Shown: positions 23,925 to 37,712 of the stretch, piece after piece
Numbering within the stretch: position 1 is the stretch's first letter
Layout of the letters: every line of letters begins with the position of its first letter
Assembly (NCBI GenBank): GCA_007258455.2
Contig: VDFB02373365.1
Location: forward strand, 225,274,194-225,338,193
DNA: 64,000 nucleotides
Reading direction: 5' to 3'
Origin: Sequoia sempervirens
Taxonomy: Eukaryota > Streptophyta > Pinopsida > Cupressales > Cupressaceae
The notes under the pieces: model-generated
The model's input: only the letters and a program-made list of their open reading frames with translations
Told to the model about the DNA's origin: nothing
Databases searched by the model: none
Position numbers and translations under genes: made by a program

Positions 23925-26900
23925 TCATTCCTTTGTCTTTTGTTCAAGTAGGTATTCATCATAACTATCCAATACTTGTTTAAGTATATTCACATCTGGC
24001 CCATCTACCCAATTGTCTTCAATTTTTTTTCTTTTCAACTGGGCAGAGGTGAACTTCTGCATATATTCTAGCTTAGCAAGCTCCTTCCAAACAATCTTCA
24101 CTATCTATTTTATATCCATAAACCTATCAATTAAAAAATCATCACCATCATATCCCTTCTGTATTGTCTCTTTAAATCTATTATCCCATTTTTTCCTTAG
24201 TTCATCAAGAGGGAAACCATCCTTTACAGGGAAATCTTCATTTACAATCATGGCTACAATTGCCTCTAGTTCCACAATTTGATCTGTCAAATATTTCCTA
24301 GCCCTTTTCATCTCATTTCTATGTGTAAAAATGAATTCAAAGACCGAAATTTGATAATTTTAATAGTTTTATCAACAAAATCCTCATTACCTTCTTCAAG
24401 GATGGATTGTTCTAGAAGTGTTTGTTGAGGTAGCTTGGTAATTTCTTTCAATTTCCTCACATGTTCTATCTATTCTTCCTCATGTTTCCATAGGGTCTCA
24501 GTATATGCAGTCATGTCATTAACTGATTCCCATGCACCTTCATGAGCCTTATGACTTTCAACGAGCAGCTCTTCCACCTCTTCATTCAACTGATCAATCC
24601 ATCTATCCAACATCCCTACTTTGCTTCTCATTTCAACAAGGTCATCAACTTCTTTCTTACTTAACAAAATTGGTGTCGTAGGATCAAAAAATTGCAAAGA
24701 AATAGGAGAAGATAATTCCTTCAAGAACTTATGCAATTGATCCAATTGAGCTTTGTGCTCATCCTTCCTTTTCTTATCCTTTATCATCCCTGACTTAGTG
24801 GAATATTCTACAATATCAATCATGTCCATTTGTCTATTCGTTTTAGGCCTCCCCAAGTTCACAGTACCTATTTAGTAATCACTCAACTGCATTTCTTGTT
24901 TTTCCTTGTCCACAATGGGAATGGCACATTCAGCTACAATTTATCCAACATCTTTCAATTTGGTGGAATTAAGGACTTGAGCCTTTTTTTTGGGCCTCTC
25001 CTTCTCAATTTCCCTCATCATATCATCCCATTTCAGGGGCTGGGGATAGACTATTTGTTTCCTCTCCAAGTTGATATTTAACCATGTTGGGGTAGCAGGA
25101 GGAGTAACTACTTGTTGTGAAGAATAATTGGTAGAAGAGAGGGGTTTCCAAAGTGTTACCTTTGGTTGAGAATCAACCTCTTGTTGCTGCTCCTTTTCTT
25201 CCATCTCTTTAGCTAGCCTATCAACTTTAGCTTTCTCTCTTTCTTCTTCCAATCTCTTCTTTTCCAACATATCATTTCTTTTCTTTTCCAATTCCTTGAC
25301 CCTTTCCGACATTTTGGTTGCTTCTTGTTCATGTTTGGCTTGTTACTCTACCTCCTTCTTTAGTAAGATCTCTTCTTCATCTTTCTTTTTTTGGGCTTCT
25401 TCTGCAACCTTAGCTTTGGCCTCAAGGTCTTCATTTTCTCTTCTTTGTCAGGAATTTTCCTCTTCACTGATGTCATGAATATTTTGTAGGATGGCCAACT
25501 TCTCCCTCTCTACATTAGCTTTCCATATATTCTTTTTGTTGCTATAGGAGGTCCTCCTTCTCCTTATGTTTCCTTGCTAGCTCTTTAGTTTTTTTCTCTA
25601 TCCTCAACCACTTGTTGTTTTGTAAGTGCATTAGCTTGTGCCTTGACATCAACCTCATTATTTGCTTCCTCAAAGAGTTTGCATTGGTCCTCTAGAGTTA
25701 GGACATGCTCGGTCCCAACATTTTCAATATCCTCAGTAGTTGCAATCACAAGAGGCTCATTATTTGACAGTGTAGCCTTTGAATTAATGTCTATATCATG
25801 AATATCAACTTCCTTTTTCTTATCTTTTTTAGATTGCTCATGAAGGATTCCTACAAGTACTTCTCTAGTAGATTCTTCTAGGAGAGAAGGTTGAGATGAG
25901 GCTCCTTCTCCAGCTGTTGTATTTTGTACACCTTGTGACTGATGGATGTCTTGAGTAAGTACTCCTAGATAAACATCTCCTCTAGAGCTAGGAGGATAAT
26001 ACTACAATTATTCCTTAGGGGTTGTCCTCCTCTTGGTTCTCCTATAACCTTGGGTACCTCCTACTTTCCTTTTCTTTTAGGATTGAGATTCTAGCTCCTT
26101 TATCTTGATGACCACGCATTGGATGCTTCTATTCATTACTATCCTATAAATTTTTTTAATACCAATAAACTCCTCCTCATGCAAATTTATTAGGTCCAAG
26201 TTCTTGGTGCCTATATTCTTTGCTTCATATCCAGGGTCCAAAACTACACCATCATCTAATAATGTATCAAGAATTTCTTCCTTTACCCCATATTCAATCA
26301 TCTGTGGGATGGTAAGCCTTTGATAGTTCTTTTTCCTTACATCATAACCATCTTACAAATCTATCCAAAAATTTTCTAACAAGTTATAGTGTTTATCAAA
26401 AAAGGTGGGAGCTAATTCATTCATGTTATGCTCTGGGTCAAAATGTTTCCTAGTTGTATACAATCCCAACTTTAGGTAACTTAATTCTTCACACACTACC
26501 TTTGTATTCAAATTGTGAACATGACAATATTCTCCCAACTTCATTGGAAATTTGTGGCATCCAAGCTTGTGTTTATTGGAAAACTTTGTATTGTCTTCCA
26601 TAGCCTACTATATAAACTCCATAAGAACAATCCTATCACTACAACATCTTGGCAGTCGATGAGGATGTCTATCAAAACTTGCTAACCTAAAGTAAGAGAA
26701 TTTGGGGTACTGGATATACCAATGTCCCCATTCAATAATGAAAGCCATATCCTCCCTACTCGTCCTATATACAACATCTCCTATCAACCGGTTGATAATG
26801 ACATAGAGGAATGCATCATTGACCCTTCTATAATATATCTCTGAGGTTTATAAGGTAAACTGATCATAATGCTCCCATGCCTTATTTTTCCTAGAAGCCT

Positions 26901-27763
26901 CCCCTAATATTCCTATTTTACTCAATCGAGTGAATATGCCCATCCTTGCAGCTGAATATATAACATAGGAGGTCATGAAGAAGTTGTTTCTTTTCCCCAC
27001 CTTGAGCATATAATTGTGCATGTTATTTGAAAAAACAATTCCCCAATAAAAATTGTTGCCTACCATCCAAAATGGTTTCAATGAATGGAAACATCCATTC
27101 CTTAAAGTATGCAGAGTCTTTCTATCCAAACACCTTCAAAAGAATAATAATCAAGCCATCAATTTCCTTCTTGAAGTCTCCCCTCTTGGGTTGTTTAAGA
27201 ACCTTGGTTAAGGACTTCTTCTCAGTCTTCAACCATTTTTTGTTCATGTAGGACATATTATCTTCCTTGTCCTTGTTGAATAACTGCAATGTCTTTGCTT
27301 CAACCAATTGCTTGGGGTTCATGGGGGTAGGTGCATTGAACAAGGACCTCATCATTTGCGGAGATAGATCAATGATCACATTCCCCTAGAGGTCCATACA
27401 TTGTCTTGATAAAGGATTGTAAGCCCCTGCTACTATGAGTATAAGCTTTGGGCATTGAATTGATAGAGGGAAGAGTGTGACATGTGCGAGTTCGGATTGG
27501 GCTATTCTTACAACCCTCCCAATCACTTCCTTCGAGAAAGTGTCTACAATCAGATCCTCACAGTTGAATGACCTTAGATTAGTGTTTGTGATGTCTTCCC
27601 ACCATTTTGAATCTAACTTGCTGGCTATAAGAGTAACATCTTGGTGTTTATATCTCAAAGTGTAAGGAAATTTATCCACCTTTACCTTCTCTGGATTCAC
27701 TCCCTTTGAGCTTTCTGCAACTTTCCCTTCCATTTTTGAGACGTCCTCACATGCTCTTGACAT
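23925..27763 (-). pseudogene. Divergent ORF1-family protein with long coiled-coil tail, decayed
   Basis: The start MSRACEDVSKMEGK leads into a globular domain: AGAYNPLSRQCMDL, a stop, IIDLSPQMMRSLFN, then WGHWYIQYPKFSYFRL and SDRIVLMEF. The order and spacing (YxP, LS, WGxWY, Rx2xF, RIxxxE) match ORF1 of the R repeats. From about 26.3 kb leftwards the protein becomes charged and helical, with long E/K/Q-rich stretches (MSERVKELEKKRNDMLEKK near 25310) typical of coiled coils. It ends LLEQKTKE-stop. Several stops and frame changes break it. It is probably a relic of a related retroelement in the opposite orientation, or a host gene captured by such elements. No catalytic residues are recognised. 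Confidence 0.55.
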
Positions 27764-27904
27764 TGTTTACTTTTGTAAGACAACCCTGGATTAGATAAAC
27801 AAAAGGTATGGAAATCATCATCATAAGTGTTACCTTTCATACTTCTCTATTCTTCCCTAGGTAGCCCTCCATACTTAGTGAAATTATACTTAATTAAACT
27901 ATTC
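27764..27904. other. Short spacer left of the outer copia element
   Basis: Upstream of the minus-strand gene start. It contains a second copy of an LTR-internal phrase (AAATTATACTTAATTAAACT near 27882, also at 27961 inside the LTR) and two CCTAGGTAG words. This blurs the exact left end of the neighbouring LTR. Confidence 0.35.
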
Positions 27905-28338
27905 CTAGGTAGAAACACAAGGGAAAAAAACTGAGAGGGGGGGGTGGATCAATTTTCACATAAATTATACTTAATTAAACTTATTCTCAGATCTAATAAA
28001 TAAACATGAAAGTATAAACCATCAACACATCAAAAACAAACATAACACCAAGATTTTTTATGTGGAAACCATGCTAGGGGAAAAACCACAGTGGTGGTAA
28101 GTCCATAAGATTATACCCTATTAAAATTATTATAAATGGGAAATGCAAATGCATTTAGGCACATTTCCTAGAGCTTACTACTCAAATACAAAAAGGATTA
28201 CTTCCCAAGGCAGACTTGTTGCCTTATAGTATCATTCAGATTAAATCCGGAATATTGAACTGAGAAAATAACATCTTATAATGCTTGATTATAGTTTTTA
28301 TTAAGCACATAAAATTTTCTCACTCTTCTTCACACTTT

Positions 28339-29138
28339 GGGTATGTGCAGGATCATCATGGAAAAAACAAGCCCTTAAGTGGCAAAAAACTTACAAAAAA
28401 TAGAGTTAGGCAACTTGACGTAAAAAATTTGAATAAGTTATCTATATTATTTCAAAAATATGTAAAAATAGAATTTGTAGCAAATTGAATGTAGTTTCTA
28501 AACTACTATGTTTATTTTTATTTTTAAAATCTAATTGGTGAAATTTTGAAACTTCAATGTAGTACTTAAATTTCAGGGAAAAAATAAGAAGTAGGTGTCT
28601 GTTTGACCACCCTAACCATAATAAAATGATAATATTTTTTATAAGATTTTAGATATAAGTAGATGACTCATGTACTAATGTGATGCATATTTTTTTGTAA
28701 TTTTTTTCCAAGTAAATAATTAATTATGAATTTTTTATTACAAATTTTAAAAAATATAAAAACTTGCATGTCTGACCAACTTAACTTGGTCAAAACTTCA
28801 AAAAAATCAATTTTGTTTTTTCAAAATCCTATAGTATGTGAAGCATAGAATGTGACGCATGTTTCAGATTCAAAAAATGTGATATTGTTTGAAAGGTATA
28901 GATGTTTTTCAATTAGCCTATCAATCATGACTTTAGTTGTAATTCAAATAGAAAATGAATAATAATTATTTATTAAATTCAAAGTAAAGCATAATTTATA
29001 TCGGTGGAAAGTTGAGAATCTCCTTTAAAAACCCTTTTCATTCCATCACTTTTGGGTAAAAAAAGTCGTTAGCCACATGGGCCATCATATCAGTTACATA
29101 TTGCCACTTTCTGGCCCATCTTGATCTTGCACATACCC
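28339..29138 (+). mobile_element. M1: non-autonomous inverted-repeat transposon, 800 bp
   Basis: It begins GGGTATGTGCAGGATCATC and ends GATCTTGCACATACCC, so the termini are inverted repeats of about 22 bp that continue imperfectly to about 50 bp. It is flanked by CTTT (28335-28338 and 29139-29142). The intact right LTR of O has the empty site TTCACACTTTACTTC at 61961-61975 with a single CTTT, which proves a clean 4-bp duplication. There is no long reading frame, so transposition would need enzyme from elsewhere. M2 and M3 are the same element in reverse orientation. Confidence 0.85.
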
Positions 29139-29176
29139 CTTTACTTCTTCCTTCAAAAAGATTAGAAAACTATTGA

Positions 29177-30452
29177 TGTTGGATGTTGTGGATGTGTTGT
29201 TGATATGTGATTGTCATTGATCTCAAAACTATTAGCATTATTGCATTGAAGGTTGTATATGTCGAGGATATTGAGAAAATTGATTAAAGAAGAGTTGCAA
29301 GTCCCTAGTGGAACAGTGAAGGTCATGAAGGTGTATTGTTTTGTACGTTGAAGATCAATTTTTGTGGACTGAAGGGTTTTTTGCTGAGAGTATCTAGTTC
29401 ATCTACCAGAATTTTTAGAGGTCTGTGTGAAGATTTGGTCATGCTATGAACACTTATGTTCTGACAATATTTATGTGGGTTTTGTTAGTGTTCCTAAGTG
29501 AAGTTTATATGTTTCTGGTAATTTTTGTTGTTGCAGATGTTTCTCTATTATTTCTTATTGTTTATGGATTCTTCTAGATCATGCTCTATCTTTTTGGTAC
29601 ATCCCCATTGATAGGTGTGCTCGTGGTCGAAGAATTTTCTCTCTGTGTTTGGTTTTTCATGTTCTTCGCCGACATGATGGTTGTAGCGTGTTGTGGATCT
29701 TTGAGGAGAAATCAATTAAAATCTTTTTGTGTTGAAGTTGTTAATTTGGGTCTCCACTAGGTTTTGGCCGACCTTGGTGGATTCAAATTGCAAATTTATT
29801 TGTAAATTTGGGCCGACCTTGAAAATATATGTTTTATATTTTTTTGGTCGACAAGGTTGTGGATGTAATCTCATGTTGCAAATATATAAGGGTGATTATT
29901 TCATCAGTGTAGAGTGTGATCATTGTAGAATATAAGCTCAATGTGCTCCTATGTGTGTATGTACAAATATCTTTTGATTGCAGAGCAGAGTGTGAAGAAG
30001 ATTGAGTAGAGTGTGGAGAAGTTTGAGCGAAGTGTGAAGAAGGTTTTGTGTGCTTAACTAGAACTTACATAATCAGGCTTGTGTAGAAGTTATTTTCTCA
30101 AATCACAATTTGGATGGTTTTAATCTAAACCTTTCTTTGGATAGTGAGTCCTCTTTTGTATTTGAGCAGTGAGCTCTAGGTAGTGTGCCTAAATGCATGT
30201 GCATTCCCATTATTCTTATACTTTTAACAAGGTATAATATTGTGGACTAACCTCCACTGTGGTTTTTCCCCTAACAGGGTTTCCATGTAAAAAAATCTTG
30301 GTGTTCTTTGTGTTTTTGATGTGTCGATTGTTCATGGTTTATTATTCATTCATCAGATCTGAGATTAAGTTAAGTAAAGATTGAAAAGTTCAAATATTTT
30401 GTGACAACTGATTCACCCATCCTCTCAGTTGTTTTTCCTTGTTTTTCCAACA
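29177..30452 (+). repeat. 5' LTR of C1
   Basis: It runs from TGTTGGATGTTGTGG to CTTGTTTTTCCAACA. It holds the empty site for M2 (GCATTCCCATTATTC at 30201). The other LTR (48689-50735) is collinear apart from M2. Modest substitution between the two indicates an element that is not recent. Confidence 0.85.
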
Positions 30453-30453
30453 A

Positions 30454-30465
30454 TTGGTAACAGAG
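30454..30465 (+). promoter_or_regulatory. Primer-binding site of C1
   Basis: TTGGTAACAGAG follows the LTR after one base. It differs by one base from TTGGTATCAGAG, the complement of the 3' end of initiator methionine tRNA used by most plant copia elements. Minus-strand DNA synthesis would start here. Confidence 0.75.
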
Positions 30466-30506
30466 AAATTTCTCTAAAGAAGTTTAAAAGCTTGAGGTGA
30501 TTTGAG

Positions 30507-30895
30507 ATGGAATCATACAAGAAGGATAGTCCAGATTCAATGGAACAAACTACTCATTATGGAAAACTAGAATGGAGTGTCATTTGAGGTGTATTGGTGA
30601 ACCCTTTTGGAATATTTCAAAGAATACATATGTTATTCCTTTGAATGGTCCTTCCACTGCTGATGAGATTAAAGAAGCTAAGAATAATGTCAAGGCTATG
30701 GAAGCTTTGTTGAGTGCTCTAACAGATTCAAAAATGAAAAATGTGATAGGTCTAAATACAACTCATGGGATGTGGACACTGATGGAAACTTTGTATGAAT
30801 GAGATGTACATGTGAAGATGGCTAAGCTATAGAGTTTGGAAGGAAAGTATGAAAATATTTCTTCTTTTATTCAAAGAGTAAATGAAATGGTGATG
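30507..30895 (+). pseudogene. gag: C1 gag, N-terminal part (split by the L array)
   Basis: The start MESYKKDSP is followed by the usual copia gag opening, where a frame change is needed to reach WKTRMECHLRCIGEPFW. ALTDSKMKNVIGL and MWTLMETLYE follow, as in UBN2-type gag. Stops occur at 30800 and 30829. The reading breaks at VNEM, where the L array is inserted, and resumes at 44645 with the duplicated TGATG. The protein would form the particle shell. Confidence 0.7.
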
Positions 30896-33800
30896 TGTAA
30901 TGCCCCGCCGTGTGAACCCCAAAGGAACTAATAACAACAGAACAATTTTTTTTAAAAAGAATATAAAATTGTATTTAAGTATTCCAATATAACAATGTAT
31001 TAAGTTGCACGACTAATTCCATTGGGGTACATGAGGTGACATTACTATACTAACCCATAACAATGATAATAAGATAACAATAATTAAACCATTACGTAAA
31101 TCTATTTGTTCCCATTTCATCATTTAAATATCCATTAAAAAATAACCATATTCATAACATATGTTCATATGACAACGAAAGATACTATCAGGATATGAAG
31201 CATTTATATTACCACAGAAATAACACTACTTAACACAACTATTACAAATGATCGTTCCTAAATAAAGACATGACTAGAATAAACATTACATCCAAATGAT
31301 AGTAAAATATAATTGACTGAAAAATACATCTCAATAACCACATATACAATTTACAACAAGGTCATCCCAACACACGTGGGGAACAATACATCAATGAATA
31401 CATTACATCTGAAGTATAACATACATCTGGTACAAAGAATTAATGGATCATCAACATCCTCAAAAACCCTGCAATAAAAGATACATATGCAACAGAAAGG
31501 GAACCCAACGGGGTGCAAAGCACATTCCACCCAACCACCCCCGTGCCGAGAGTAGACAAGGAAGGATCCCTGACCAAGCATGCCTAACAGTAACATAATA
31601 CTAACTCCTGACAAGAAACTTAACATCAAAGACCACGTAGAAAACTCAGAACAACAAATCCAAAAGGCACAACAACAAATCACTTTTGGACATAACAATA
31701 AAACACCTTACCAAATTACAACTAGTCACACTCACAACATCAATGAAACTCAAGGCATAATATCAAAGACTACTTCCAACAATAACCAAAGAGAAATCAA
31801 TAAATCACTTCCAGAGGACTTCAGTAAATCAACAAAAATAGAATATCACTTAACACGAGGTTACAATGCTTCCAGAGAACAACGATCATGTACATCACAC
31901 AATAACTGAATGACTGTTGACATAGGAAGAGTGTCATGCTTAAATTTCCATGAGTTACCCTGGCTCAACCTTCCTAGGCTACCAGACCCCCATCCTAGGT
32001 TACCCTGGCTTGCCTCTACCGGCCGCCGGACCCTCACGTAAAACTATGTGTCCCATCTCATCTCGAGCCTTATAATTCACTTGCTTCACAAGAGAGACAT
32101 TCTTTATCTTTATTAGTGTGAAAGATCCCCATTATTTCTTTTAGACTATCACTTAGTTAAACTCTAGGTGAGTTACCCTGGTGCCCCTTTGTGTGTCGGA
32201 CCTCCACAAAGAGCCACTCTCCTATCGACAACACACAAGGTACAATACCACAGTATGAAACTAGACAATATAACCTCTCCAATCCAAGGAAGAAACAAAA
32301 CAAGGAAATTCACTCCAAACACTAGAGGAAACCAAATACGAAAACACACTCCTTCCAAAGGAGGTACAAATCTCATTACCCTCTCCTATTTCCCAGGAGG
32401 AACAAATCCCCATTCGTGGAAACCAGGTACAACATCATAGTACAACTCTACACCATTCCCAAGGCGATTCACAAATTGAACCTCTACACAAAACATCCCA
32501 ATCTAGAGAACTTCTCTGGAAGACTTACATAGACCCTTAACCCCATTTTCCCGACATGGAGAATAAAAAAAACATGATAGAAAAGAATTCCATCTCTGGA
32601 AGTCCTTAACAATAACTTAAACTCTTACGAATGGTAAGGTAAACCTAGGGTTTTCCCATACGACACAATAAAACAATGAAGAGAATACCACAATAGATTT
32701 AACGACTAATTCTCAAGAACACAATTACATAAAAATGCCATATAAAATATTTCCAATACCCAATAATTTCACCAAACAAAAAGCTCAACAACTTAAGAAT
32801 ATTTGATTCAAATCCAAAAACATATCATTTATTTCAAATTCACTCAATTTCACTATAACATTGCATCTTTTAATTCTAACTAATCGATTAAATTATAATC
32901 ACAAAACATATATTCAATTTCCTTAATTAAACTATAATATTGTAGCTTGTAAAATTATCATATTAAGTTTTTAATTCCAAACATAAATATATCCATGATA
33001 TATATATATTAAAAACACATCTATAAAAAAAAATCCTAATTTTTAAATTATATTATAAAAATCATCAACTAATATATATAATATATATTTATATACATTA
33101 ATATATATATATTAAATAATATATAATATATATATATATATATATTAATATATATATAATACATATTATATATAAAAAAAATGCATAAAAAAATAAATAA
33201 ATAAATTTTAAATTTTAAATTTGTTTTAACCCAAGCAGTACTGGTGGTACTGTGTACCTCCCAATGGGAGGCCGCAGTCCTCATCAGACTGCGTACAACA
33301 GTCAGCGAATGTTGTGCGCAGTCTGTGTGGACTACGCGCAGCGCCACCAAGTGGGCGGGTCAGGCGTGGTACGACCACCGCCGACCATTCCCTGCCCTCC
33401 ACACAAAAAAAAAAATTAATTCTATTTATTATATATACATATATTTAAAAAAAAAAAAACCTTTTTTATTATATAATATGGATATTTAAAACATGCATTT
33501 CATCTGGTATAGAATACAAATAGGATTCAAAATAAAAATATTTAATAAACATATTTGTTCTTTATTTAAGGGTCAAAAATCGAAATACAAAAGAATTTAT
33601 TCTTACATATATGTATTTTTTTATAAAAATAATGGAATACTATATATATATATATAATATGCAATATTCTATAAAAGAGATTCAAACAAAAATTTATTAA
33701 ATCATCTTAATAACAAATCTCAATATGGATATGAACATAGCAATCAATATTAACAAAGATTTCCTTCTTTCTTTTTTTTTTTTTTTAAATAATTATTTCC

Positions 33801-35343
33801 ACCATTAAGTTTTAAAGAAGACATCTGGATGATTTCACTATAATCTCCTGCAGAGGTTTTGAAGGTTTAATACAAATAGATTTTTAATCACAAACCATTT
33901 TCAGAAAGAATAGAAAAATAAATTTTCCATAGGAGATTCGAGGGTTTTAATACAACAAGTTTCCAAATCACGAAATTTCTTTCAATGAATTTTCTTAAAG
34001 CCCAGTAAGCCAAATTTTGTTTATAAAAACAATATAATAATAATAATAATAGAAGAAAACCTAGAGTCCCACGTTTGTTGAAGAATCCCTTATGTAGCCT
34101 CCTCTCGTCTCGATTTCCTCCTGCAGCTCACTCTTCGAATCTATCTTTCTTTCGAAACAATTATTTTTCCAGAAGCACCAAAACAAAGCTATTTTCTTTT
34201 CTTTTCCTTTTTAGACCAAAAACAACAGAGAGATCTCCTGTGTGTGAATAATTTACTCATAAAAATAATAAATCAAAATAAAGATTCCATAAAGCTCTTC
34301 CGCTTTCTTTTCTCAAAAATCCTCCTCTCTTATTGGTCCTTTTCCCAGCTTTTAAAACAACAACTTATCTATAATTTTAATTAAAATAATTTATTTAATC
34401 AAGATATTATCCTCACATGATTTTCTAATCTAATATTAATAAAAAGATAATATCTAATTATTCTCAACAATATTAATTTAATTTAATTTAGTTTATTAAA
34501 TTTTAATTAATTAGATACATTTTAAGTTACAATAAATTTAAATTTAACCATTTACTAACTCACAATTAAATCAAAACAACAAAACAACTTTAATTAATTA
34601 TCTTATCAAATAAGATTAATTAATTAAAAACTAACCATAAATTAAATAAAAAACTCAACAATTAACTACACAACGACAAGGAGAAAAACTTTAGTCATGA
34701 CACATGACTCACAACAAAAGACGGAACTGGGACGGGGACACTTCCAAACCTACTCCCTTTTTCAACATTTTTCCCATTGGGTTAATTTATTGCTCGCCCT
34801 GTCCTGCCGAAGCAGGTGGAATCGAGACTTATTCTTGCAATCCTACATCCAAATAAACGTCAAGTAGCACATGTATATATATATATAATCAAACATCCTA
34901 TCGTGAGAAGGAATTGCAGTGTAGTAGGGCACTCACGAACGAGTGATGCTACACTGTCCTCTCAACTAAGCTATTCTAATAATTACAATATCAATGACAA
35001 ACTAACATTTCTAACCAAATTGATCATAAGAGAGCATGATACATAACTACTGTATCATAACTAATTACTAAACCGTTGCATTATAAAATAATACTGAATC
35101 CAAATAACATGATCAGCATAGAATCATCACATCAACATATAAAACATTAATGAAAAACTATTTGAATAAACAATAATCCAATCAACACACAAAGTATCAT
35201 AAATCATACTAATAATGTCAAACGCAACAATTAACTAAGCTACACATCCACACACACCAAACAACAGTACAGACAATCACCATCACAAAGCATCAATCAA
35301 AACCATAGAAGTATCAAGTCCAAACAATATGAGGAGTATTACA
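30896..35343 (-). repeat. L array LTR 1 (about 4.4 kb)
   Basis: The ends are TGTAAT and ATTACA, a six-base inverted terminal repeat. The content in order: A/C-rich stretch, AT-rich middle with (TA)n and palindromic TATATA blocks near 33060-33180, a G+C-rich island near 33230-33400, further AT-rich sequence. No conserved protein is recognised on either strand. By position in minus orientation this is the 3'-most LTR of the array. Confidence 0.88.
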
Positions 35344-35568
35344 TCCTCCCCCCCTAGGACATCGCTTACTCCTGGAAGCCATTAAATAAGAATAAATAAA
35401 AATAAATAAGATTCCCTAATATGAGAGGCATCCTCCCATGTTGCCAAGACCTCCACATTAGGTCACCGTCAGATCCCTTCGAGCTCAAGAGTCGAACGCA
35501 AAGGTTGCCTAATGGACACAAACTACCCAGAGGACCCAGCGTTAGCAACCTTGGCTCTGATACCAAGC
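35344..35568 (-). other. L array internal domain 1 (225 bp, no genes)
   Basis: On the minus strand it begins three bases after LTR 2 with TTGGTATCAGAGCC (tRNA-iMet primer site, 35553-35566) and ends with TAGGGGGGGAGGA (35344-35356), a polypurine tract abutting LTR 1. Nothing between them resembles gag or pol. This is the minimal signal set an LTR element needs if proteins come from a partner element. Confidence 0.85.
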
Positions 35569-37668
35569 TGTAATGCCCCGCCGTGTGAACCCCAAAGGAA
35601 TTAATAACAATGGAACAATTTTTTTTTAAAAGAACATAAGATTGTATTTAAGTATTCCAATATAACAATGTATTAAGTTGCACGACTAATTCCATTGGGG
35701 TACACGAGGTGACATTACTATACTAACTCATAACAACGATAATAAGATAACAATAATTAAACCATTACATAAAATCTATTCGTTCCCATTTCATCATTTA
35801 AATATCCATTAAACAATAACCATATTCATAACATATGTTCTAATGACAATGAAAGATACTATAAGGATATGAAGCATTTATATTACCACAGAAATAGCAC
35901 AACTTAACACAACTATTACAAATGATCGTTCCTGAATAAATACATGGCCAGAATAAACATTACATCCAAATGATAGTAAAATACAATTGACTAAAAAATA
36001 AATCTCAATAACCACATATACAATTTACAACAAGGTCATCCCAACACACGTGGGGAACAATACATCAATGAATACATTACATCTGAAGTATAACATACAT
36101 CTGGTACAAAGAATTACTGGATCATCAACATCCTCCAAAACCCTGCAATAAAAGATACATCTGCAACAGAAAGGGAACCCAATGGGGTGTGAAGCACATT
36201 CCACCCAACCACCCCCATGCTAGGAGTAGACAAGGAAGGATCCCCGACCAAGCATGCCTAACAGTAACACAATACTAAGTCCTGACAGGCAACTTAACAT
36301 CAAAGACCACTTAGAAAACTCACAACGACAAATCCAAAAGGCACAACAACAAATCACTTTTGGAAATAACAATAAAACACCTTACCAAATTACAACTAGT
36401 CACACTCAGAACATCAATGAAACTCAAGGCATAATATCAAAGACTACTTCCAACAATAACCAAAGAGAAATCAATAAATCACTTCCAGAGGAATTCAGTA
36501 AATCAACACAAATAGAATATCACTTAACACAAGGTTACAATGCTTCCAGAGAACAACGATCATGTACATCACACAATAACTGAATGACTGTTGACATAGG
36601 AAGAGTGTCGTGCATAAATTGCCATGAGTTACCGTAGCTCAACCTTCCTAGGCTACCGGACCCCCATCCTGGGTTACCCTGGCTTGCCTCTACCGGCCGC
36701 CGGACCCTCACACAAAACTATGCATCCCATCTCATCTCGAGCCTTATCATTCACTTGCTTCACGAGAGAGATATTCTTTATCTTTATTAGTGTGAAAGAT
36801 CCCCATTATTTCTTTTAGATTATGACTTAGTTAAACTCTAGGTGAGTTACCCTAGCGCCCCTTTGTGTGCCGGACCTCCACAAAGAGCCACTCTCCTATC
36901 GACAACACACAAGGTACAATACCACAATCGGTAACTAGACAACATAACCTCTCCAATCCAGGGAAGAGACAAAATAAGGAAATTCACTCCGAACACTAGA
37001 GGAAACCAAATACAAAAACACACTCCTTCCAGAGGAGGTACAAATCTCATTACCCTCTCCTATTTCCCAGGAGGCACAAATCCCCATTCATGGAAATCGG
37101 GTAGAACATCATAGTACAACTCTACACCATTCCCAAGGTGATTCACAAATTGAACCTCTACACAAAACATCCCACTCTAGAGAACTTCTCTGGAAGACTT
37201 ACATAGACCCTTAACCCTATTTTCCCAACATGGAGAATAAAAGAAACATGATAGAAAAGCATTCCATCTCTAGAAGCCCTTAACAATAACTTAAACTCTT
37301 ATGAAAGGTAAGGTAAACCTAGGGTTTTCCCATACGACACAATAAAACAATGAAGAGAATACCACAATAGATTTAACGACTAATTCGCAAGAACACAATT
37401 ACATAAAATTGACATATAAAATATTTCAATACCCAATAATTTCACCAAACAAATAGCTCAACAACTTAAGAATATTTGATTCAAATCCAAAAACATATCA
37501 TTTATTTCAAATTCACACAATTTCACTATAACATTGCATCTTTTAATTCTAACTAATCGATTAAATTATAATCACAAAACTTATATTCAATTTCCTCAAT
37601 TAAACTATAATATTGTAGCTTGTAAAATTATCATATTAAGTTTATAATTCCAAACATAAATATACCCA

Positions 37669-37712
<44 letters not shown>

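Noticed and set aside
28285..28488. 67-codon frame inside M1
   Set aside because: It starts outside M1 and crosses its left end. It is not preserved in M2 or M3 and has no transposase features.
28339..29138. M1 as a solo LTR or as part of C1
   Set aside because: Inverted terminal ends, a 4-bp duplication and occurrence in three different contexts in both orientations show an independent DNA transposon.
31580..31909. 109-codon open frame in LTR 1, repeated at 36254-36583 in LTR 2
   Set aside because: It lies on the strand opposite to the element, is N/T/Q-rich as expected from A/C-rich DNA, and is broken in LTR 3. The preserved length is explained by overall LTR similarity, not by selection for a protein.
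32173..32376. Minus-strand 67-codon frame repeated in all three L LTRs (also near 36847 and 41501)
   Set aside because: Repetition follows from the LTR copies. Sequence and length vary with no conserved motif, so I do not treat it as a gene.
33061..33180. Long TATATA palindromic tracts that look like a cruciform or origin
   Set aside because: Similar tracts occur in each LTR with variable length; simple dinucleotide repeat is a sufficient explanation.
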